Assembly (NCBI GenBank): GCA_034666665.1
Contig: JAXDLK010000017.1
Span: 1-5,868, forward strand
Length of the DNA: 5,868 nt
Direction of reading: 5' to 3'
Source of the DNA: JAXDLK01 sp034666665
GTDB taxonomy: Bacteria; Desulfobacterota; Binatia; JACPRU01
The translations under genes and the position numbers were made by a program. Of the stretch, positions 5,797-5,868 are shown one piece after another. The stretch's first letter is position 1. Every line of letters starts with the position of its first letter. The notes under the pieces were generated by a model. That model was given only the letters and a program-made list of their open reading frames with translations. It ran no database searches and had not been told where the DNA came from.

Positions 5797-5868
5797 GCCG
5801 GGGTGGCGCAACTGGCTAGACGCGCGAGACTTAAAATCTCGTGTCCCGGAAGGGACGTGTGGGTTCGA
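5797..5868 (+). tRNA. tRNA-Leu (anticodon UAA), 3' end cut by window
   Basis: A class II tRNA. Acceptor strand GCCGGGG at 5797-5803; TG; D stem GCG (5806-5808) pairing with CGC (5821-5823), with GG in the D loop; anticodon stem CGAGA (5825-5829) with TCTCG (5837-5841) around the loop CTTAAAA, giving anticodon TAA at 5832-5834; long variable arm 5842-5858 with stem GTCCC/GGGAC and a GGAA loop; T stem GTGGG (5859-5863) and the start of the T loop TTCGA. The 3' half of the T arm and of the acceptor lie beyond the edge and should read as the complements CCCAC and CCCCGGC. It decodes UUA and UUG. No clear promoter is seen in the 110 bp before it, so the boundary with the upstream gene's transcript is not resolved. 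Confidence 0.96.

Noticed and set aside
1..5868. A new defence, mobile or secretion system
   Set aside because: All coding space is taken up by five well-known families and a tRNA. There are no repeats, transposase, integrase, toxin-like small genes or array-like structure.

Overview
The window is a compact, very GC-rich bacterial chromosomal segment. Its coding sequences avoid the Leu codons TTA and CTA and the Ser codon TCA completely. It carries the iron-sulfur enzyme IspH of the non-mevalonate isoprenoid pathway, a soluble PAS sensor kinase and an isovaleryl-CoA-dehydrogenase-like acyl-CoA dehydrogenase. This gene set fits a GC-rich aerobic or facultative bacterium, for example of myxobacterial or other deltaproteobacterial-like or soil type. 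Nothing in the sequence fixes the phylum, so this is a loose inference.

Layout. Four genes on the minus strand read leftwards from a start at 4388: a 622-residue PAS histidine kinase (4388-2520), ispH (2471-1500), an aldo/keto reductase (1482-511) and the N-terminal part of a beta-lactamase-fold serine hydrolase (514 to the left edge, where it is cut). The gaps are 48 bp, 17 bp and a 4-bp overlap, so the last three genes almost certainly form one transcription unit and the kinase probably heads it. A 116-bp divergent intergenic region (4389-4504) separates this block from a plus-strand acyl-CoA dehydrogenase (4505-5686). A 110-bp gap follows, then a plus-strand tRNA-Leu with anticodon UAA (from 5797), which the right edge cuts just after the start of the T loop.

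How the genes may work together. IspH makes IPP and DMAPP. The reductase and the esterase-like hydrolase are generic accessory enzymes whose substrates cannot be read from sequence. The kinase has no receiver protein beside it, so its partner is elsewhere. The acyl-CoA dehydrogenase appears to carry its catalytic glutamate at the isovaleryl-CoA-dehydrogenase position, which points to branched-chain or longer acyl-CoA substrates. No direct pathway link between the two transcription units can be shown.

I see no mobile element, CRISPR array, phage gene, toxin-antitoxin pair or defence system, and no convincing previously undescribed system. The points most worth a second look are the orphan kinase with a degenerate receiver placed before ispH, the relocated catalytic base in the acyl-CoA dehydrogenase, the translationally coupled end of the ispH operon, and a tRNA-Leu(UAA) beside genes that contain no UUA codon.
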